From the NCBI RefSeq assembly GCF_013870525.1, contig NZ_JACBXD010000023.1:1-64000 (forward strand): DNA of 64,000 bases. The letters are read 5' to 3'. The notes below the pieces were generated by a model that did no database searches, had not been told where the DNA came from, and was given only the letters and a program-made list of their open reading frames with translations. Position 1 is the stretch's first letter; each line of letters opens with the position of its first letter. Positions 16,524 through 24,498 of the stretch are shown piece after piece. Made by a program: the position numbers and the translations under genes. The stretch comes from Amycolatopsis pittospori. GTDB taxonomy: Bacteria > Actinomycetota > Actinomycetes > Mycobacteriales > Pseudonocardiaceae.

Positions 16524-17789
16524 ATGACCGCAACCCTCGGCACGACCTCCACCACCAAGACCCCGGATCTCGGACCGGCCGTCGAACTGGTGTCGAAGGA
16601 AGAGGGACACCGGCAGCCGCTCGCCCCGGAATTCGTCTCCGCCGAAGACTTCTCACCGCTCGAGGTCGCCTACGACTTCGGCCGCGTGCGCCGCGAAGAC
16701 ATCGAAGCCGGGCCGAAGAACATCTGGCGCTACAAGAAGCTCCTCCCGGTGCCCTCGAACGTCGAAGAGATCCCCAACACCGAACCCGGCGCCACCCGGC
16801 TCATCCAGGCCGACAGGCTCGCGAAAGCGCTGGGCGTCAAGAAGGTCTGGGTCAAGGACGACACCGGTAACCCGACCCACTCGTTCAAGGACCGCGTGGT
16901 CGCCGTCGCTCTCGCGGCCGCCCGCGAGTTCGGGTTCGACGTACTCGCCTGTCCGTCGACCGGCAACCTGGCCAACGCGGTCGCCGCCGCGGCGGCCCGC
17001 GCCGGCTGGCGGTCGGTCGTGCTGATCCCGAAGACCCTCGAGCGCGCCAAGATCCTCACCACCGCCGTGTACGACGGCGACCTGATCGCGGTCGACGGCA
17101 ACTACGACGACGTCAACCGGCTCGCCACCCAGCTCGCCGCCGAGCAGGAGAGCTGGGCGTTCGTCAACGTGAACGTCCGGCCCTACTACTCCGAAGGCTC
17201 CAAGACGCTGGCCTTCGAGGTCGCCGAGCAGCTCGGCTGGCGGCTTCCCCAGCAGATCGTGGTGCCGATCGCCTCCGGTTCCCAGCTCACCAAGGTGGAC
17301 AAGGGTTTCCGCGAGTTCGGTCAGCTCGGCCTCGTCGACGAAACGCCGTACAAGGTGTTCGGCGCGCAGGCCACCGGCTGCTCTCCCGTCTCGGCCGCGT
17401 TCCGCGCAGGTCACGACGTCGTCCAGCCGGTCAAGCCGGACACGATCGCCCGCTCGCTGGCGATCGGCAACCCGGCCGACGGCCCCTACGTCCTCGACGT
17501 GGTGAACCGCACCGGCGGCTCGATCGAGGACGTCACCGACGAAGAGGTCGTCGAGGGCATCCGGCTGCTCGCTCGCACCGAAGGCGTCTTCACCGAGACC
17601 GCCGGCGGCGTCACCGTGGCGACGGCCAAGAAACTCATCGAGACCGGCAAGCTCAACCCGGACGAGGAGATCGTCCTGCTGATCACCGGCGACGGCCTCA
17701 AGACCCTCGACGCAGTCGAGGACAAGGTCGGCCCGAAGGCCACCGTCAGCGCTTCGGCCGACGCGGTCCGCGAAGCACTCGGCATCTGA
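16524..17789 (+). CDS. thrC: Threonine synthase (long stand-alone form), SAM-riboswitch controlled
   Basis: 421 residues of fold-type II PLP enzyme converting O-phosphohomoserine to threonine. The PLP lysine is Lys122 in NPTHSFKDR; the phosphate-cup and substrate loops are CPSTGNLANAVAAAAARAGW and GSQLTKVDKGF, and LLITGDGLKTLD closes the C-terminus. It is longer than the roughly 350-residue ThrC usually found in actinobacterial hom-thrC-thrB operons, and here it is alone. An N-terminal extension of about 65 residues carries EFVSAEDFSPLEVAYDFGRVRREDIEAGP, a pattern seen in the long ThrC class. A paralogue acting on another phosphohomoserine- or sulfur-related substrate is possible given the S-box. 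Confidence 0.9.
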   Translation: MTATLGTTSTTKTPDLGPAVELVSKEEGHRQPLAPEFVSAEDFSPLEVAYDFGRVRREDIEAGPKNIWRYKKLLPVPSNVEEIPNTEPGATRLIQADRLAKALGVKKVWVKDDTGNPTHSFKDRVVAVALAAAREFGFDVLACPSTGNLANAVAAAAARAGWRSVVLIPKTLERAKILTTAVYDGDLIAVDGNYDDVNRLATQLAAEQESWAFVNVNVRPYYSEGSKTLAFEVAEQLGWRLPQQIVVPIASGSQLTKVDKGFREFGQLGLVDETPYKVFGAQATGCSPVSAAFRAGHDVVQPVKPDTIARSLAIGNPADGPYVLDVVNRTGGSIEDVTDEEVVEGIRLLARTEGVFTETAGGVTVATAKKLIETGKLNPDEEIVLLITGDGLKTLDAVEDKVGPKATVSASADAVREALGI

Positions 17790-17798
17790 GTTCCCGCC

Positions 17799-17826
17799 CG
17801 GCCCGCCTCAGGAACGAGGCGGGCCG
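17799..17826. terminator. Bidirectional hairpin between thrC and comEC
   Basis: CGGCCCGCCT (17799-17808) pairs with AGGCGGGCCG (17817-17826) across an 8-base loop. It overlaps the comEC stop codon at 17808-17810 and starts 10 bases after the thrC stop. Confidence 0.8.
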
Positions 17827-20213
17827 CGGGGCTCACCCCTGCGGACCAGGGCGAGACCTCGCGTGTCCGAGACGACAGCGGTGTCCCCGTCCGTGTCCGT
17901 CCTGGCGATCGACGCGCCGACGGCCGTCAGATTGTCCAAAGTGGACTTGTTCGGATGGCCGTAGGTGTTGCCGGCGCCGACGCTCACCAACGCCACCCGT
18001 GGTGCGACGGCGTTGAGGAAATCCGGTGCCGTGTAACGGCTTCCGTGATGCGGCACCTTGAGGATCCCGGCGTGCAGGTCCGCGCCTTCGGCCATCAGGT
18101 CGGCCTGCGCGGCGAGTTCGACGTCACCTGTCAGCAGCATCCGGCCCGCCGGGGTCCCGGCACGCAGGACCACCGAACCGTTGTTGATCACCGTGCCGTC
18201 CTGTTCGACGGCCGATCGCCGCGTGACATAGCGCGGCCCCAGCACCTCCAACGAGAGCCCCGGCCAGTCCAGCCGTTGCCCGATCCCCAGTTCCAGCAAG
18301 GGAATACCGCGACGTGCGGTCTCGTCGGCGACCTGCTGCCACGCCCACGCGGGTGCCCGGCCCGGCCCGACGGCGACCGCCCCGACCGAGCGGCCTTCGA
18401 AAACGGACTCGAGACCGCCGATGTGGTCAGCGTGCAGATGGCTCAGCACGATCAGCGGCACACGGTCCACACCGAGCCGGCTCAGACACTCGTCGACCGG
18501 CCCCGGCTCCGGACCGGTGTCGACCAGTACCGCCCTCCCCTGCTCCGCCGTGGCGAGAACGACAGCGTCTCCCTGCCCGACATCGCAGGCGACAGCGCTC
18601 CATGACGCCGGTGGCCACGCCGGGGCCAGTACCCGCACCGGGACGAAGACGAGCAGGCCACCGGCCAAGGCGATCGCCAGCAGGATCCTCGCGTGGTGCA
18701 GCCGGACGGCGATCAGCAGCACCACGAGCAACGCGGCCGCCAACAGCCCGCCCCACCAGCCACCCGGCCAGTCCACGACGGCTCCCGGCGCCCGGGCGCC
18801 GTGGCGGGCCACCGTGATCAGCCAGCTCGCTTCGGGCTCGGTGAGACGGACCAGCGCTCTGCCCGCCGACGGCCACCACGGTCCGACGACGGTGGCGAGC
18901 ACGCCGAACACGGTGGCCGGGGCGACCACCGGCGCGGTGAGCAGGTTGGTCACCACCGAGACGAGACTGACCGTCCCCGCCATACCCGCGATGACCGGTG
19001 CCGTCATCACGAACGCGGCCAGCGGGACGGACAGTCCCTCGGCGTAGCCGGACGGAACGCCGCGCGCGACCAGCCACTCGGCCCACCTCGGCGCCAGCAG
19101 TACCAGCCCGGCCGTGGCCAGCACCGACAGCGCGAAACCGAAGTCGGCGGCCATCGCCGGGTCGACGATGACGAGTCCGGCCACCGCGAAGGCCAGTGCG
19201 GGCAAAGCCGAACCCCGCCGCCCCAGGGCGAGCGCCAGCAGCCCGACGGCCCCCATCACCCCGGCGCGGAGCACGCTGGGCGCGGGCCCCGCGAGGACCA
19301 CGAACCCCGCGAGCCCCGCCGCGGCCGCGGCGGCGGACGTCCGCGGACCGACCCGGAGTGCCCTCAGCAAGAGAAGGATCGAGCCGCAGACGATCGCCAC
19401 GTTCCCACCGCTCACGGCCATCAGATGGGACATGCCGGAATCCGTGAATTCCCGCTCGACCCTCGGGGACAGTGTGCTCGTGTCCCCCACGACCAGTCCG
19501 GGCACGAGACCGGCCTGCTCCTCCGGGAGGACGGCGCACAACTCCCGGAGCCCGGCGCGCAGCGATTCCGCGGCTCGCTGCCACCAGGGCACCGGCCCGA
19601 GGCCTGACGGCGGCCCTCGCACCGAGAGGACCGCGACCGTCAGTTCCGCCCCCTTGGAGGGGGCCAGCCGGCCGGAGGCGGTGGCCTGCTGCCCGGGCAG
19701 CAGGCCGGTCCACCCCTCGCCGGGAGCGAGCAGGAGGATCCGGCCGGCCGAATCCACCGCTCCCTCCCCTGTGGCCACGGCGTCCACCGTCGCGGCGACG
19801 ACCACCAGGCGGGTACCCGCCTGACGATCGGCGTATCCGGCGCCGCGGACCGGACGTGGCCGCTCGGTGACCACCACCCTCACCGTGGCCTCGGTCCCCC
19901 GTGCGGCGGCGGCACGGAGGTCGTCGTGCTCGGCGGCCCGGATCCGCAGCGCCACCGGGCCGGCGGTGAGCACCCCGAGGACCGCCAGGGCACCCAGACC
20001 GGCCACCCACCGGGACGCCCGCCGGTGGGCACGGACGCCGAGGGCGATCGCGAGCACCACGGCGGCCGCACCGCAGAGCATCGTGATCCACCAGCCGCCG
20101 AGCAGCCCGGAAAGGGTGCCGAGCCAGGCCGTCGCCGCGGCCGGTATCAGCCGCAGGTCTTGACCTCGCCACGACGCGGTGTCCATTTCGGACGGATCGG
20201 CGGACGGGTTCAT
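17808..20213 (-). CDS. comEC: ComEC/Rec2 family DNA-uptake channel protein
   Basis: 801 residues: an N-terminal OB-like periplasmic domain between the first TM pairs (about 30-190), a central Competence membrane domain with many TM helices (EREFTDSGMSHLMAVSGGNVAIV is the family signature), and a C-terminal metallo-beta-lactamase domain with VLSHLHADHIGGLESVF and VPHHGSRYTAPDF. In competent bacteria ComEC forms the inner-membrane channel for single-stranded DNA. The ATG overlaps the comEA stop by 4 bases. No pilus or comEB-like gene is nearby, so natural competence is not implied. Confidence 0.93.
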   Translation of the reverse strand: MNPSADPSEMDTASWRGQDLRLIPAAATAWLGTLSGLLGGWWITMLCGAAAVVLAIALGVRAHRRASRWVAGLGALAVLGVLTAGPVALRIRAAEHDDLRAAAARGTEATVRVVVTERPRPVRGAGYADRQAGTRLVVVAATVDAVATGEGAVDSAGRILLLAPGEGWTGLLPGQQATASGRLAPSKGAELTVAVLSVRGPPSGLGPVPWWQRAAESLRAGLRELCAVLPEEQAGLVPGLVVGDTSTLSPRVEREFTDSGMSHLMAVSGGNVAIVCGSILLLLRALRVGPRTSAAAAAAGLAGFVVLAGPAPSVLRAGVMGAVGLLALALGRRGSALPALAFAVAGLVIVDPAMAADFGFALSVLATAGLVLLAPRWAEWLVARGVPSGYAEGLSVPLAAFVMTAPVIAGMAGTVSLVSVVTNLLTAPVVAPATVFGVLATVVGPWWPSAGRALVRLTEPEASWLITVARHGARAPGAVVDWPGGWWGGLLAAALLVVLLIAVRLHHARILLAIALAGGLLVFVPVRVLAPAWPPASWSAVACDVGQGDAVVLATAEQGRAVLVDTGPEPGPVDECLSRLGVDRVPLIVLSHLHADHIGGLESVFEGRSVGAVAVGPGRAPAWAWQQVADETARRGIPLLELGIGQRLDWPGLSLEVLGPRYVTRRSAVEQDGTVINNGSVVLRAGTPAGRMLLTGDVELAAQADLMAEGADLHAGILKVPHHGSRYTAPDFLNAVAPRVALVSVGAGNTYGHPNKSTLDNLTAVGASIARTDTDGDTAVVSDTRGLALVRRGEPRGPPRS

Positions 20214-20932
20214 CCGACGGACACCAATTCCCGGACTTTTTGGAACTTGCTTTCGCCGATCCCTTCTACGTCACGGAGTTGCTCGACCGTCGTGAACCCA
20301 CCATGCCCGGACCGCCAGTCGACGATGCGCTTCGCCATCACTTCGCCGACCCCGGGCAGGGTGTCGAGTTGCTCGGCCGTGGCCGTGTTCAGGTCGAGCT
20401 TCCCCGGTGGTGTTCCCGGACCCGCCGCGGCGGGTCCGGGAACACCGACGGCCACCTGTTCGCCGTCGGTGAGCCGCCTGGCCAGGTTCAGCCCGGTCAG
20501 ATCCGTTCCGGGCTGTGCCCCACCGGCCGCCGTGAGGGCATCGGCGACCCGTGCGCCCGAAGGGATCGTGACCAGGCCGGGGTTGCGTACCCGGCCGACG
20601 ACGCTGACCACCAGAGGCGCTTTGGCCGCCGCGGCGGGGGCGTCTCCGGCGGCCTTGGCCGACGGCAGGGGCGGCGGGGTCTCCGCCCCTGGCCGGTGTC
20701 CGAACAAGGCGACCGAGCCGATCACGATCGCGGCCACCGCGATCAGGACGGCCGCCACGGCGAACCACCGCCGTTTCACCGGGATCCCGTCCGCCGTGAA
20801 CCGGGTGGGCACCCAGCGGCGTACGAGCCTGCCCGCGGGCGGGCCCTGGGTGGGCGGCGCCAGCTGCGCGGTCAGCCACGCCAGCCTGGCGTTGGCGGAG
20901 GAGCCCGGCGATCGGGCGGTCTGGTCGAACAC
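20210..20932 (-). CDS. comEA: ComEA-like helix-hairpin-helix DNA-binding protein
   Basis: 240 residues: cytosolic basic N-terminus (about 1-52), one TM helix (WFAVAAVLIAVAAIVIGSVALFG), a linker, a SLBB domain (PLVVSVVGRVRNPGLVTIP, about 107-165) and a C-terminal double HhH (LDLNTATAEQLDTLPGVGEVMAKRI and VEGIGESKFQKVRELV). The HhH part binds double-stranded DNA outside the membrane and hands it to ComEC. The start is GTG 20932. The Pro/Ala/Gly linker between SLBB and HhH (VPGPAAAGPGTP) is encoded by a perfect 38-bp palindrome. Operon with comEC. Confidence 0.92.
   Translation of the reverse strand: MFDQTARSPGSSANARLAWLTAQLAPPTQGPPAGRLVRRWVPTRFTADGIPVKRRWFAVAAVLIAVAAIVIGSVALFGHRPGAETPPPLPSAKAAGDAPAAAAKAPLVVSVVGRVRNPGLVTIPSGARVADALTAAGGAQPGTDLTGLNLARRLTDGEQVAVGVPGPAAAGPGTPPGKLDLNTATAEQLDTLPGVGEVMAKRIVDWRSGHGGFTTVEQLRDVEGIGESKFQKVRELVSVG
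20409..20446. repeat. Perfect 38-bp loopless palindrome inside comEA
   Basis: The left half GGTGTTCCCGGACCCGCCG (20409-20427) is exactly complementary to the right half (20428-20446) with no spacer. It encodes the Pro/Ala/Gly linker between the SLBB and HhH domains. In RNA it would form a very stable hairpin within the message; in DNA it could extrude a cruciform. Confidence 0.9.
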
Positions 20933-21079
20933 GTGATCGACGTTACGGAGCGGGGGCGGCGGGCGGCAGTGGCGAATCCCGGGGCTGTGGACAAGTGGGG
21001 TGTTGTGGACAACTCGGCCCCGGCCGACACCGGATCGCCGGTTTCCGTCGGGGCCGTATGGGACGCTGGCGGTTTTGTC

Positions 21080-21925
21080 CTAGCCCGCCCGCTGGATCAC
21101 GACGCCGAGCACGCCGGGGCCGGTGTGGGCCCCGATGACGGCGCCGATCTCCGACACCACGCATCCTTCCGGGCAGCTGATCGACTCTTCGAGACGATTA
21201 GCCAGTTCGACGGCACGCTCCGGCGAGGCCAGGTGGTGGACGGCGATGTCGGCGAGTCCGCCGTCAGCCGCCTTCACCGCGAGTTCGACCAGTCGCGCCA
21301 CCGCGCGATTCATCGTCCGGACCTTTTCCAGCGGCTGGATCTTGCCTTCGGACATGTGGAGCACGGGTTTCACCGCGAGCGCCGTGCCGAGCAGGGCGGC
21401 CGCCGGGCCGATCCGGCCGCCGCGTCGCAGGTATTCGAGGGTTTCGACGGCGAACAGCGTCTCCGAACGACTCACCGCGTCGACCGCGGCCGCTTCCACC
21501 TCCGCCGGATCGGCCCCGTCCGCGGCCGCGCTCGCCGCGCGCAGGGCGGCGAAACCGAGCCCCATCGCGGTACTCCGCGAATCGACCACGCGCACCTTGT
21601 CCGGGCCGACCTCCTGCGCGGCGAGCACCGCCGCCTCCCAGGTCCCGGACAGTTCGCGGGACAGATGGACCGACACGACGGCGTCCGCGCCCTCGGCCAG
21701 CGCCGCGCGGAACTCCTTGACGAACTCGGCGGGGGTCGGCCGGGACGTCGTCACCATGCGTCGTTTGCCGAGTGCTTCGGCCAAGGCGGCGGGGCCCATC
21801 TCGACGCCGTCGAGGAAAACGACGCCGTCCACGAGGACGTGCAACGGGACCACCCGGATCCCGTTCCGTTCGGCGAAGCCTTCCGGCAGGTGGGCGGTGG
21901 AATCCGTGACTACGGCGACCGACAC
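21080..21925 (-). CDS. DegV family fatty-acid-binding protein
   Basis: 281 residues from GTG 21925 (an upstream in-frame ATG would add about 25 residues lying in the octT gene). The N-terminus SVAVVTDSTAHLPEGFAERNGIRVVPL and TTSRPTPAEF carry the DegV signature; later motifs are VSVHLSRELSGTWEAA, VDSRSTAMGLGF and the C-terminal IGAVIGAHTGPGVLGVVI. DegV proteins bind a fatty acid in a deep pocket, and in Firmicutes (FakB) present it to the fatty-acid kinase FakA. The gene precedes comEA on the same strand, as in mycobacteria. Whether a FakA partner exists here is unknown. Confidence 0.92.
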   Translation of the reverse strand: MSVAVVTDSTAHLPEGFAERNGIRVVPLHVLVDGVVFLDGVEMGPAALAEALGKRRMVTTSRPTPAEFVKEFRAALAEGADAVVSVHLSRELSGTWEAAVLAAQEVGPDKVRVVDSRSTAMGLGFAALRAASAAADGADPAEVEAAAVDAVSRSETLFAVETLEYLRRGGRIGPAAALLGTALAVKPVLHMSEGKIQPLEKVRTMNRAVARLVELAVKAADGGLADIAVHHLASPERAVELANRLEESISCPEGCVVSEIGAVIGAHTGPGVLGVVIQRAG

Positions 21926-21935
21926 GGCAGCCAGC

Positions 21936-22664
21936 CTACGTTGCCGCGGGGCGCGGCAACGGAGCCATAAGGCGGGCCATTTCCGCGCCCACGGCGGCAT
22001 GTCCTTCCCAGCCCCAGTGCATCCCGTCCGGATTTCCCCGGCCGCTCAGCACGTGCTCGCCGACGACGGCTTCGAGATCGAGAAGGGGGACGTCCGCGCG
22101 ACGTCCCCAGTCGGCGTAGGCCGCGGCGGCGCCGGCACGGGCGGTATGGACGCGGCCGTACGAGTCGGATCGGTGCACGGACGGCAGCATGCCGAAGATC
22201 GGCAGTTCCGGCCGCAACACTCGCAGGGCTCCGACGGCTTCGTCGAGGTAGCGGACGGTCAGCTTCGCCGGAAGGACCGCCGGACGCCCCCGGAAGGCGA
22301 CGGCGAGCCGCGGCTGCGCGGCCAGATACGTCTTGCGCACCACCCGCCGCAGCGGATCGGGCCGCAGATAGCGCAGGCCGGTACGCAGATAGGTGGGCAA
22401 TGGCGAAGGCAGCGTGTCCATGCTCCCGACCGCCAGCACCACGGCGTCGGCGTGATGGAGATCGGCCCAGACACGCGGGTCCCCGGTCAGGGACCACCAA
22501 GCGTCCCGAGCCGTCCAGCCGAACCCGGCCACGAGGTCGGCGGTACCGCCGCCGAGTGCCTTGGCCGCGATGTTGGGCCACAGGCGCGCGTCGTCGGCCG
22601 CGAGCGGGCCTTCCGGGCCGTGGAAGCTGAGGGAGTCACCGAACACGAGCAGGCGCGGAGCCAT
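21936..22664 (-). CDS. octT: SGNH/GDSL hydrolase-fold acyltransferase, probable diglucosylglycerate octanoyltransferase (OctT)
   Basis: 242 residues. The N-terminus LLVFGDSLSFHGPEGPL is the GDSL nucleophile block and the end DGMHWGWEGH is the Asp-x2-His block. It is immediately upstream of degV and downstream of the GpgP-like gene, the same order as Rv2417c-Rv2418c-Rv2419c in M. tuberculosis, where Rv2418c is OctT, which octanoylates diglucosylglycerate in methylglucose lipopolysaccharide synthesis. The assignment relies on this synteny and fold; the acceptor in this organism is unproven. Confidence 0.78.
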   Translation of the reverse strand: MAPRLLVFGDSLSFHGPEGPLAADDARLWPNIAAKALGGGTADLVAGFGWTARDAWWSLTGDPRVWADLHHADAVVLAVGSMDTLPSPLPTYLRTGLRYLRPDPLRRVVRKTYLAAQPRLAVAFRGRPAVLPAKLTVRYLDEAVGALRVLRPELPIFGMLPSVHRSDSYGRVHTARAGAAAAYADWGRRADVPLLDLEAVVGEHVLSGRGNPDGMHWGWEGHAAVGAEMARLMAPLPRPAAT

Positions 22665-22667
22665 GAA

Positions 22668-23282
22668 TCAGCCGGTGATTCCCGCGTTGTAGGCGGCCAG
22701 TCGCCAGTTCCCGTCGCGGCGGGTTAGCTCGACCCAGTGACAGTTCGCGATCCCGCCCAGGACCGGCCAGGACGAGACCGGCAGGCGGAGCAGCTTCGCG
22801 GTCAGGGCGATGATCAGACCGCCGTGCGTGGCCAGCAGGACGGTGTCGCCTGCCGCGGAGTTGGGCTGGTCGAGGTCGGCGACGACCTCCAGCGCGCGTT
22901 CGGCGACGTCGACCCGCGACTCGCCGCCGGGCGGGGCCCAGGTCGCGTCGACCCGCCAGTGCGCACGTTCGCCGGGGTAGGCCTCGTCGACCTGCTGGCC
23001 GGTGAAGCCCTGCCATTCACCCAGATGGGTTTCCCGAAGGCGTTTGTCGATGCGCAGCGGGACGCCGATGGCCTCCGTGAGCACGGTGGCCGTGTCGGTC
23101 GCGCGGCGCAGATCCGAGGCGATCACCAGATCCGGCGAGAACCTGGCGAGCGCGGGCACGGCGAACCGGGCCTGGTTCCAGCCGACCGGCGTCAGCGCGG
23201 AGTCCAGATGCCCTTGCATCCGGCCCGCCGCGTTGTAGTCGGTCTCGCCGTGGCGCCAGAGCACCAGCCGCCGCGGACTCAC
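22668..23282 (-). CDS. gpgP: Histidine phosphatase, probable glucosyl-3-phosphoglycerate phosphatase (GpgP)
   Basis: 204 residues with LVLWRHGETDYNAAGRMQGHLDSALTPVG, the RHG phosphohistidine motif followed by the phosphoglycerate-mutase arginine and a Q-G-x-L-D pattern, and the second histidine in VLLATHGGLI. In mycobacteria the syntenic Rv2419c removes phosphate from glucosyl-3-phosphoglycerate. It sits 3 bases upstream of octT and overlaps rsfS by 4 bases, so the genes are probably co-translated. A general broad-specificity phosphatase is the alternative. Confidence 0.82.
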   Translation of the reverse strand: MSPRRLVLWRHGETDYNAAGRMQGHLDSALTPVGWNQARFAVPALARFSPDLVIASDLRRATDTATVLTEAIGVPLRIDKRLRETHLGEWQGFTGQQVDEAYPGERAHWRVDATWAPPGGESRVDVAERALEVVADLDQPNSAAGDTVLLATHGGLIIALTAKLLRLPVSSWPVLGGIANCHWVELTRRDGNWRLAAYNAGITG

Positions 23283-23683
23283 GAGGCGCCTTGCGCGTCG
23301 GCGGGGTCCTCCTCGGCGGGTGTCTCCAGACCGGCGACCTCGATCCGCGGGCAGTCCTTCCAGAGCCGCTCGAGACCGTAGAAGGAGCGTTCCTCCTGGT
23401 GCTGGACATGGATGACGACGTCGACGTAGTCCAGCAGGACCCAGCGGCCCTCACGGGCGCCTTCGCGGCGGACCGGCTTGTGCCCGCCGAGCCGCAACTG
23501 CTCCTCGACGTTGTCGACGATCGCGCCGACCAGGCGTTCGTTGGGCGCGGACGCGATCACGAAGGCGTCGGTGATCACCAGCTGGTCGGACACGTCCAGC
23601 ACGACCACGTCGCTCGCCTTCTTGTCCGCCGCCGCATGGGCGGCCGCTACGGCCAGCTCTCGTGCCTCGGACGTGGCTGTCAC
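23279..23683 (-). CDS. rsfS: Ribosome silencing factor RsfS (Iojap family)
   Basis: 134 residues matching RsfS/RsfA: AAHAAADKKASDVVVLDVSDQLVITDAFVIASAPNERLVGAIVDNVEE, then GRWVLLDYVDVVIHVQHQEERSFYGLERLWKDCP. It binds ribosomal protein uL14 and blocks subunit joining in stationary phase. The C-terminus has an acidic, Pro/Ala-rich tail (ETPAEEDPADAQGAS) beyond the usual end. Located between nadD and gpgP, the conserved actinobacterial position. Confidence 0.95.
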   Translation of the reverse strand: MTATSEARELAVAAAHAAADKKASDVVVLDVSDQLVITDAFVIASAPNERLVGAIVDNVEEQLRLGGHKPVRREGAREGRWVLLDYVDVVIHVQHQEERSFYGLERLWKDCPRIEVAGLETPAEEDPADAQGAS

Positions 23684-23737
23684 AGTTCTCCTTAACGGAT
23701 GTCTTTTCTCGCAAGTGCGCCCGACGAGGGTACCTGG

Positions 23738-24337
23738 TCAGGCACCGCGGCCTTTGCGATAGAGGTCCTTTTTGGCGATGTAGCGCACCACACCGTCGGG
23801 CACGAGGTACCAGACGGGTTCCCCGCCTTCGACCCGCTCGCGGCAGGCGGTGGACGAGATCGCCATCGCGGTCACCTCGACCAAGCTCACCTTCCCGCTC
23901 GGCAGATGCTGGGAATTGAGCCGGTACCCCGGCCTGGTGACGCCGATGAAATGCGCCAGGTCGAACAGCTCGTCGGCGTTGCGCCAGGTGAGGATCTGTT
24001 CGAGCGCGTCGGCGCCGGTGATGAAGAACAGCTGATCGTCCGGATACTCCGCGCGCAGGTCGCGCAGGGTGTCGACGGTGTAGGTCTGGCCGCGGCGGTC
24101 GATGTCGACGCGACTGACCGAGAAGACCGGGTTGGACGCCGTCGCGATGACGGTCATCAGGTAGCGGTCCTCGGCGCGGGTGACCACGCGGTCGGACTTC
24201 TGCCACGGCTGGCCGGTGGGCACGAAGATGACCTCGTCGAGCGCGAACCGTGACTGGACCTCGCTGGCCGCGACGAGGTGCCCGTGGTGCACGGGGTCGA
24301 AGGTGCCGCCCATGACCCCGATCCGGCGTGGTGACAT
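23738..24337 (-). CDS. nadD: Nicotinate-nucleotide adenylyltransferase
   Basis: 199 residues from ATG 24337. [25 protein letters not shown] is the nucleotidyltransferase T/HxGH motif and [10 protein letters not shown] the C-terminal ISST signature. It adenylates nicotinate mononucleotide to deamido-NAD. Start: [11 protein letters not shown] aligns with the family; an upstream ATG would add 18 residues with no counterpart. It reads divergently from the RecQ-like gene and leads the nadD-rsfS-gpgP-octT unit. Confidence 0.96.
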   Translation of the reverse strand: MSPRRIGVMGGTFDPVHHGHLVAASEVQSRFALDEVIFVPTGQPWQKSDRVVTRAEDRYLMTVIATASNPVFSVSRVDIDRRGQTYTVDTLRDLRAEYPDDQLFFITGADALEQILTWRNADELFDLAHFIGVTRPGYRLNSQHLPSGKVSLVEVTAMAISSTACRERVEGGEPVWYLVPDGVVRYIAKKDLYRKGRGA

Positions 24338-24399
24338 GGGTCGTGAGCCTATACACCGGCGGAGCGGTCCCGCTCGGGTCGCCGGACCCACCGACCGGT

Positions 24400-24415
24400 G
24401 GTGATCTGGGTCACA
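24400..24415. promoter_or_regulatory. Possible CRP-like site in nadD/recQ divergent region
   Basis: 24400-24415 is GGTGA-N6-TCACA, matching 9 of 10 specified positions of TGTGA-N6-TCACA. It lies between divergent genes, 63 bases before the nadD start and 84 before the helicase start. A match this good is suggestive but could be chance. Confidence 0.4.
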
Positions 24416-24434
24416 TTACAGTCGGTTCCCTGGA

Positions 24435-24449
24435 TGAACGGTCCGTTCA
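24435..24449. promoter_or_regulatory. Palindrome TGAACGG-T-CCGTTCA upstream of RecQ-like gene
   Basis: A perfect 7-1-7 palindrome 50 bases before the GTG of the helicase gene. It contains GAAC and GTTC half-sites as in the actinobacterial LexA box, but with 5 rather than 4 bases between them, so it is not a standard SOS box. It is a candidate operator for an unknown regulator. Confidence 0.4.
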
Positions 24450-24498
24450 CGAGATGCCGATCGAGACTTCGTCGGTGGCATGGGGTAGAGGTGGGAAC

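Noticed and set aside
24435..24449. LexA (SOS) box for the RecQ-like gene
   Set aside because: GAAC and GTTC are separated by 5 bases, while the actinobacterial box needs 4, so it is kept only as a generic palindrome.
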